NCBI GenBank assembly: GCA_938008005.1
Contig: CALLLZ010000527.1
Location: forward strand, 1 to 9,287
Direction: 5' to 3'
Length of the DNA: 9,287 bases
Origin: an uncultured Marinicella sp.
GTDB lineage: Bacteria; Pseudomonadota; Gammaproteobacteria; Xanthomonadales; Marinicellaceae
Of this stretch, positions 5,075 through 9,287 are shown piece by piece; position 1 is the first letter of the stretch, and the number at the start of each line of letters is the position of its first letter. A program made the position numbers and the translations under genes. Below the pieces are notes generated by a model, which worked only from the letters and a program-made list of their open reading frames with translations, was not told the DNA's origin and made no database searches.

Positions 5075-7446
5075 GATCTAATTTCTGCGTTAATTTGTTC
5101 TGATAAAAAGGATACAGCTTTTGATACCAGTTTGTCTACCTCTTTATCTTCTAAAGTTCGATTTTTTTCCTGAAAAATCATAGCCATGGCGAGACTTTTA
5201 GACCCTTTTTCAATATTATCACCTTTATAAACATCAAATAGGCATAATTTATCTAATAAAACACGCTCATCGCCCAAACTGTTTTGTACAGCCGTTTCCA
5301 CCTCTGACCATGTTACTGAGTCATCAATAATTATAGATAGATCTCGTCTCACTTGCGGGTATTTTGATACGCTTTGCCAGACAGGCAACTGAAGACGTTG
5401 ACTTGCATCAACCATTATTTCAGCCACATATACTTCTTGTTTGATCTTCATTTTTTGGCAAATAGAAGGATGCACTTGCCCCACATAACCTATTGTCTGG
5501 TTATCCAGTTTAACTTCAGCTTGTCTACCTGGGTGCAAATAGGCTTGTGATGAGACACTGAACTCAATCCTTAAGCCAGTGCCCGAAAGTATCGTCTCAA
5601 CATCACCTTTGAGGGTGAAAAAATCAACTTTCTGATTATTCACCGACCACTGTTCAGGCGCTTGTTGTCCTGTTTTTGCTAACAATAAAACGTCTTGTTG
5701 AATGATCGCAGCAGACTTACTAAAAACCTTACCCACTTCAAACAGTGCCAAATCTTGGGCTTGTCGAGCTAAATTTGATTTAATGTTAGCCAATACCCCA
5801 GGCAATAAATGTGTGCGCATCACTGCCATATCCTTATTCAATGGGTTGGCCAAATCAAACCTACCTGTATCCAAACCCAAATCCACTAATTGCCTCTCAC
5901 CAACAAAAGAGTAATTAATGACTTCTTGGTAAGACATATCAGCCAGTTGCTGTTTCAAAAACCTCAGTTGTTTAACTTCTTCTGGAATCACACCTATGGC
6001 ATCACTTGAATGCAAGCGATGAGATGGCATTTGGTCGTAACCAACCACCCGCACCACTTCTTCTATTAAGTCTTCAGCAATGGCTAAGTCAAAACGCCAA
6101 GAAGGGGATGATACAGACCACACATCATCAGCAAAACCAGTAACAAAACCCAAACCTTCAAATATTTGACTCACTTGTTCAGGTGCTACTTCAAAACCCA
6201 ATACTTTGTTTAAGTGAGTGACAGACAATTGTACATCTTGTTGTTTAGGTATGTGTTGTTTCGCCTGTTCAATATGAATGGGAGCCACTTTCCCGCCACA
6301 TATTTCAGTGATTAAATCTGTGGCACGCTCTAATGCAGTGATTTGTAAATCCCAGTCTACACCACGTTCGAAACGCAAACCCGATTCAGTATGAACACCC
6401 AGTTTTCGAGATTTACCCATAATGGTTGCTGGATCAAAGTATGCCGACTCTAAAACAATGTCTTGAGTTTGATCATTAACACCACTGTCTAACCCACCAA
6501 TCACGCCTGCAACAGCCAATGCTTTACTGTGATCTGCAATAACTAAAAACTCAGGGGTCAGCTTGGCCATCGATTGGTCAAGTAAAGTAATTTCTTCACC
6601 GTCATTTGCCATTCTGACAACGATTCCACCATCAACTTTATCTGCATCAAAGGCATGCATTGGTTGACCTAATTCAAGCATTACATAATTAGTCACATCG
6701 ACCACAGGATGTATAGATTTTATTCCACAGCGGCGTAATTTTTCTTTCATCCATAAAGGTGTAGTCTTGGAGCTATCTATGCCTTTAATAATCCGACTGC
6801 CGTAAATTGGGCATTGTTCAGGCGCATTAAGCTTGATTTCAATGGTATCGTCAATACTGGGTTCAGTTGTTGTAACAATGGGCGCATTGATTGATAAATG
6901 GTTTAAAGTAGCCATTTCACGGGCAATGCCTCGCATACAGAAACAATCTGCTCTGTTTGGCGTCAGGTCAATATCAATAATTTGGTCATCTACCTGTAAA
7001 TACTCCCGTACATCAACACCAACTGGAGCGCTGGCTTCTAATTCAATGATACCATCAGACTCTTGGCTGATACCCAGTTCGACTTCAGAGCACAACATCC
7101 CTTGTGAATCGACCCCACGCAACTTGGATTTCTTAATTTTGAAATCACCCGGCAATACCGCTCCAATTTTGGACAAGGCTGTCTTTAAACCAACCCTCGC
7201 ATTGGGTGCACCACAGACTATTTGCAAAGTTTCGTCACCGGCGTTAACTTCACAAACTTTCAATTTATCGGCATCCGGATGTTTTTCGCATGCCACAATT
7301 TCTGCCACCACTACACCTGAAAAGACACCAGCAGCTGATTCAACGCCATCGACTTCTAGTCCTAACATGGTGAGCTGTTCCATAACTTCATCTGTGGTCA
7401 AATCATATTTAACCCACTCTTTTAACCAATTTTCACTGAATTTCAT
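5071..7446 (-). CDS. pheT: Phenylalanyl-tRNA synthetase beta subunit
   Basis: A 791-residue beta subunit (E. coli about 795) of the cytoplasmic alpha2-beta2 enzyme that charges tRNA-Phe with phenylalanine in an ATP-dependent reaction. Domains in order: N-terminal segment, OB-fold tRNA-binding domain (about 40-148, with CGAPN at 78-82 and SQGMLCSE at 114-121), LTPNRADC (161-168), the B3/B4 editing domain (about 210-390, containing QPMHAFDADK), the B5 domain (about 401-470) with WRFDLAIAEDLIEEVVRVVGY at 450-470, the catalytic-like core, and the C-terminal anticodon-binding FDX-ACB domain (from about 695, SKYPQVRRDLSI). The start is supported by AGGAG seven bases upstream and by overlap with the pheS stop (ATGA). 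The 3' end overlaps the ihfA start the same way. Nothing appears truncated. Confidence 0.98.
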   Translation of the reverse strand: MKFSENWLKEWVKYDLTTDEVMEQLTMLGLEVDGVESAAGVFSGVVVAEIVACEKHPDADKLKVCEVNAGDETLQIVCGAPNARVGLKTALSKIGAVLPGDFKIKKSKLRGVDSQGMLCSEVELGISQESDGIIELEASAPVGVDVREYLQVDDQIIDIDLTPNRADCFCMRGIAREMATLNHLSINAPIVTTTEPSIDDTIEIKLNAPEQCPIYGSRIIKGIDSSKTTPLWMKEKLRRCGIKSIHPVVDVTNYVMLELGQPMHAFDADKVDGGIVVRMANDGEEITLLDQSMAKLTPEFLVIADHSKALAVAGVIGGLDSGVNDQTQDIVLESAYFDPATIMGKSRKLGVHTESGLRFERGVDWDLQITALERATDLITEICGGKVAPIHIEQAKQHIPKQQDVQLSVTHLNKVLGFEVAPEQVSQIFEGLGFVTGFADDVWSVSSPSWRFDLAIAEDLIEEVVRVVGYDQMPSHRLHSSDAIGVIPEEVKQLRFLKQQLADMSYQEVINYSFVGERQLVDLGLDTGRFDLANPLNKDMAVMRTHLLPGVLANIKSNLARQAQDLALFEVGKVFSKSAAIIQQDVLLLAKTGQQAPEQWSVNNQKVDFFTLKGDVETILSGTGLRIEFSVSSQAYLHPGRQAEVKLDNQTIGYVGQVHPSICQKMKIKQEVYVAEIMVDASQRLQLPVWQSVSKYPQVRRDLSIIIDDSVTWSEVETAVQNSLGDERVLLDKLCLFDVYKGDNIEKGSKSLAMAMIFQEKNRTLEDKEVDKLVSKAVSFLSEQINAEIRS

Positions 7447-8456
7447 TTGCTTTCTCCTGCAGCTTGAAACTGGCTTAAGAAGGCCATATCATTTTCAAAA
7501 AAGTTCCTTAAATCCTGCACGCCATAACGCAGCATAGCAAAACGTTCAACACCTAAGCCAAAAGCAAATCCAGTGTATTTTTCTGGGTCAATTCCGCCCG
7601 ATCGCAATACATTAGGATGAACCATGCCACAACCCAAGACTTCCAGCCAATTGATACTACCATCATCTTTTTTCCATTCCACATCGACTTCCGCTGAAGG
7701 TTCTGTGAAGGGGAAATATGAAGGTCTCAACCTGATTTGTAAATCATCTTCAAAAAAAGCATTAACAAACTGGTTCAAGACACCTTTCAACGAAGCGAAG
7801 GTGACGTTCTCTCCAATCACCAAACCTTCAACCTGATGAAACATCGGTGTATGTGTTTGATCCGAATCACTGCGGTAAACTTTCCCTGGAGCAATAATTT
7901 TAATCGGTGGCTTCATGTTTTTCATCGCCCTGATCTGCACAGGAGAAGTATGTGTTCGAAGTAAATGACCATCAGGAAAATAAAAGGTATCATGCATCGC
8001 TCTGGCAGGATGGTGGGCAGGAAAATTCAGCGCTTCAAAATTATGAAAATCATCTTCAATCTCAGGCCCAGTTACCACATCAAAACCCACTTGTGAGAAT
8101 AAATCAATGATACGCTGCATGGTCCTGCTTACTGGATGAACCCCACCTTGGGTTTGCTTCCGCCCTGGTAAAGTCACATCTACCGCTTCAGCCATCAGTT
8201 TTTGATTCAGCTCAGCCGCCATTAACGTGGTCTTTTTACTTTGTATGGCTGTAAACAGTTGTTGTTTGATTTGGTTGATCTGTGCTCCAGCTGATTTACG
8301 ATCTTCAGGGGCGAGTTGACCCAATTGTTTCAACTGTATGGTTACACTGCCTTTTTGGCCCAAAAATTGCACCCTCACATCATCCAATGCTTGGGCTGTT
8401 TCTGCCTGTTCAATTTGATTTAAGCCATCGGCCAAGATTTGTTGCAAATCACTCAC
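7443..8456 (-). CDS. pheS: Phenylalanyl-tRNA synthetase alpha subunit
   Basis: A 337-residue catalytic alpha subunit (E. coli 327) of the class II phenylalanyl-tRNA synthetase. Residues 1-90 form the N-terminal coiled coil that contacts tRNA-Phe. The catalytic core starts near LPGR (96-99). Class II motif 2 is KVYRSDSDQTHTPMFHQVEG (192-211), with the ATP-contacting Arg195 and the FHQVEG signature. LRPSYFPFTEPSAEVD (243-258) and GCGMVHPNVL (275-284) form the amino-acid pocket. Motif 3 is GFAFGLGVERFAML (296-309) with its arginine. Translation appears to start at GTG (8454-8456), preceded by a weak AGAGA; no better ATG is available. It follows rplT after a gap holding a terminator/attenuator and overlaps pheT by four bases. 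Confidence 0.97.
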   Translation of the reverse strand: MSDLQQILADGLNQIEQAETAQALDDVRVQFLGQKGSVTIQLKQLGQLAPEDRKSAGAQINQIKQQLFTAIQSKKTTLMAAELNQKLMAEAVDVTLPGRKQTQGGVHPVSRTMQRIIDLFSQVGFDVVTGPEIEDDFHNFEALNFPAHHPARAMHDTFYFPDGHLLRTHTSPVQIRAMKNMKPPIKIIAPGKVYRSDSDQTHTPMFHQVEGLVIGENVTFASLKGVLNQFVNAFFEDDLQIRLRPSYFPFTEPSAEVDVEWKKDDGSINWLEVLGCGMVHPNVLRSGGIDPEKYTGFAFGLGVERFAMLRYGVQDLRNFFENDMAFLSQFQAAGESK

Positions 8457-8490
8457 TTTAATTCTCTGTTAGTTGGTTTTTATGTATTTC

Positions 8491-8496
8491 TGTCAA
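8491..8496 (-). promoter_or_regulatory. Consensus -35 hexamer between the terminator and pheS
   Basis: A perfect TTGACA lies on the minus strand directly after the T tract of the rplT-pheS terminator. The best -10 at 17-18 nt is only ACTAAC or CTAACA, so the promoter is incomplete by consensus. It could be a weak internal promoter that supplies pheST when transcription stops at the hairpin. Confidence 0.3.
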
Positions 8497-8500
8497 GCAT

Positions 8501-8532
8501 AAAAAAAGGAATCAGTTATACCACTGATTCCT
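8501..8532 (-). terminator. Strong intrinsic terminator/attenuator between rplT and pheS
   Basis: The minus strand shows a perfect 10-bp stem, AGGAATCAGT (8532-8523) with ACTGATTCCT (8516-8507), a 6-nt loop GGTATA and then six to seven T. This is a textbook Rho-independent terminator. It lies inside the operon, so it either separates the ribosomal protein transcript from pheST or works as an attenuator, as at the same place in E. coli. I found no Phe-rich leader peptide upstream of the stem that would support the E. coli pheM mechanism. Confidence 0.85.
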
Positions 8533-8554
8533 CTTATCGATCTCACGTCAGTCC

Positions 8555-8570
8555 AAGCCTGTTGAGGCTT
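8555..8570 (-). other. Small hairpin upstream of the pheS terminator
   Basis: A perfect 6-bp stem AAGCCT/AGGCTT with a 4-nt loop, ten bases after the rplT stop codon and about 20 nt before the terminator stem. It has no T tract, so it is not a terminator itself. It may protect the rplT mRNA 3' end or take part in alternative folding with the terminator: the segment between the two hairpins contains ACTGA (8550-8546), which could pair with TCAGT of the terminator. Confidence 0.5.
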
Positions 8571-8580
8571 AAACTATTTT

Positions 8581-8937
8581 TTATGACAATGCAGTTTTGG
8601 CTTGTTCAACTACAGCAGCAAAACCTGCCTTGTCGTGTACAGCCATATCAGCAAGCACTTTACGATCTAAAGAGATATCAGCTTTTTTCAAGCCGTTAAT
8701 AAATCGAGAATAGCTCATGCCGTTATTACGTGCACCTGCATTGATTCGAGTGATCCATAAAGCACGGAAAGCTCTTTTTCTGGTTTTACGGTCACGATAA
8801 GCATATTGACCTGCTTTGATGACCGCTTGTTTAGCAACGCGGTAAATTTTACGGCGTGCATTGTAATAACCCTTAGCTAATTTAAGGATTTTTTTATGTC
8901 TTTTACGGGCTTGAACGCCTCTTTTAACTCTTGCCAT
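8581..8937 (-). CDS. rplT: 50S ribosomal protein L20
   Basis: A 118-residue, strongly basic protein of normal L20 length, an early assembly protein that binds 23S rRNA in the large subunit. The whole family signature is visible: ARVKRGVQARKRHKKILKLAKGYY at the N-terminus, then RRKIYRVAKQAVIKAGQYAYRDRKTRKR (28-55), FRALWITRINAGARNNGMSYSRFINGL (57-83) and the C-terminal globular part DRKVLADMAV (91-100). In E. coli L20 also represses translation of rpmI and rplT by binding their leader. The ATG is preceded by AAGGAG at seven bases (8945-8950). It lies 16 nt downstream of rpmI. Confidence 0.98.
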   Translation of the reverse strand: MARVKRGVQARKRHKKILKLAKGYYNARRKIYRVAKQAVIKAGQYAYRDRKTRKRAFRALWITRINAGARNNGMSYSRFINGLKKADISLDRKVLADMAVHDKAGFAAVVEQAKTALS

Positions 8938-8953
8938 GATTGTGCTCCTTTAA

Positions 8954-9148
8954 TTATGCGTAAGGTAATAGTCTTGTTACTGATTTTTCATCAGCTTCGT
9001 GAACCATGCTGGTACCACGTAAATTACGTTTACGTTTGGTGCTCATTTTAGTCAAGATATGACTTCTGAAAGCATGCTTTCTTTTGAAGCCAGACGCGGT
9101 CTTTCTAAAGCGCTTTTGAGCGCCCTTTTTGGTTTTCATTTTAGGCAT
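8954..9148 (-). CDS. rpmI: 50S ribosomal protein L35
   Basis: A 64-residue basic protein of the large ribosomal subunit with the complete L35 pattern: MPKMKTKKGAQKRFRKTASG at the N-terminus, KRKHAFRSHILTKMSTKRKRNLRG in the middle and the C-terminal DEKSVTRLLPYA. The start is placed at the ATG at 9146-9148 because MPKMKTK is the universal N-terminus and because AGGAGG (9154-9159) sits five bases upstream. An in-frame ATG at 9208 would add 20 residues without family support. It is followed closely by rplT and would normally be preceded by infC. Confidence 0.98.
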   Translation of the reverse strand: MPKMKTKKGAQKRFRKTASGFKRKHAFRSHILTKMSTKRKRNLRGTSMVHEADEKSVTRLLPYA

Positions 9149-9153
9149 AATGC

Positions 9154-9159
9154 CCTCCT
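9154..9159 (-). promoter_or_regulatory. Shine-Dalgarno that fixes the rpmI start
   Basis: A perfect AGGAGG five bases before the ATG of MPKMKTK. It settles the choice between this ATG and the in-frame upstream ATG at 9208, which has no comparable site. In the E. coli counterpart this region is the target of L20 autoregulation. Confidence 0.85.
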
Positions 9160-9287
9160 GTATTTTATTTATATACTCCAGCAAGTAGTCGTTATCGACT
9201 TTTTTCATACTTGACTCGCTGGTCAGCTTATTATGTGTCTACGAGAAGGCTTCTTTTTGCTGCGCAAAAAACCGTCTTCACTGCGAC
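9160..9287 (-). other. rpmI upstream leader with a stable hairpin; infC not recognised
   Basis: This stretch should hold the infC-rpmI spacer, but none of the three minus-strand frames shows the expected IF-3 C-terminus (an APKKK-like end), so infC probably ends beyond the edge. The visible structure is a 7-bp stem TTTTTGC/GCAAAAA (9270-9264 with 9260-9254) with a 3-nt loop, extended outward by GG/CC and GAA/TTC pairs across bulges. It has no T tract downstream on the minus strand, so it is not an intrinsic terminator. It could be part of an L20-responsive leader, but this is inference. Confidence 0.45.

Noticed and set aside
6833..7537. 234-codon open frame on the plus strand opposite pheT/pheS
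   Set aside because: It is antisense to well-conserved pheT and pheS, has no recognisable protein features, and is best explained as a shadow of their codon bias.
8492..8545. A 17-codon GTG reading frame ending FFYA across the rplT-pheS terminator, resembling a pheM-like leader peptide
   Set aside because: Its Phe codons are simply the T tract of the terminator and lie after the stem, the wrong place for ribosome-stalling attenuation. No Shine-Dalgarno precedes the GTG.
9149..9208. N-terminal extension of rpmI from an upstream ATG (20 extra residues)
   Set aside because: L35 proteins start at MPKMKTK, and a perfect AGGAGG lies before that ATG. The extension has no family support and no good ribosome binding site.
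1..9287. CRISPR array or toxin-antitoxin/defence cassette
   Set aside because: No regularly spaced direct repeats and no recognisable toxin, antitoxin, nuclease or helicase genes are present.

Overview
The window is a piece of a Gammaproteobacterial chromosome. All recognised genes lie on the minus strand, so transcription runs from high to low coordinates. Two things support the assignment. The order rpmI-rplT-pheS-pheT-ihfA-(MerR-type regulator)-tRNA-Pro is the classical gammaproteobacterial translation/IHF cluster, and the individual proteins match gammaproteobacterial family signatures. The DNA is AT-rich. The exported protein next to the cluster carries an FISGFDPFE segment resembling the (I/L)F..GFE motifs I associate with secreted proteins of Marinicella/Wenzhouxiangella-like bacteria. 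A Marinicella-like marine host is therefore a reasonable guess, but it is inference only.

Right half (about 4283-9287), conserved core: ribosomal proteins L35 (rpmI) and L20 (rplT), then a 123-nt gap with a strong intrinsic terminator or attenuator, then both subunits of phenylalanyl-tRNA synthetase (pheS, pheT), the IHF alpha subunit (ihfA) and a small MerR-family regulator. pheS/pheT and pheT/ihfA overlap by 4 nt (ATGA), and ihfA/merR overlap by 23 nt, so pheS to merR looks like one translationally coupled unit. A tRNA-Pro(GGG) gene with its own apparent promoter closes the cluster. infC, expected upstream of rpmI, is not recognisable in the last 139 nt and presumably lies beyond the edge.

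Middle (3967-4282): an AT-rich intergenic region of 316 nt without a gene. It holds a perfect CRP-type palindrome placed about 40 nt upstream of a predicted start site (class II activator spacing), with a consensus TATAAT -10. It probably drives the next operon.

Left half (327-3966), accessory: a two-gene operon encoding a Sec-exported DUF1800 protein and a Tat-exported DUF1501 protein (alkaline phosphatase-like fold family). The Shine-Dalgarno of the second gene overlaps the stop codon of the first. Both are predicted to work outside the cytoplasm. The pair is known from several phyla, but its biochemical function is unknown to me. A hairpin with a T-rich tail follows the operon.

Far left (1-230): a compact non-coding element bounded by 43-bp inverted repeats (41/43 identical) and containing further nested hairpins. 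It is the least explained object in the window: a MITE-like element, a structured RNA, or a recombination substrate.
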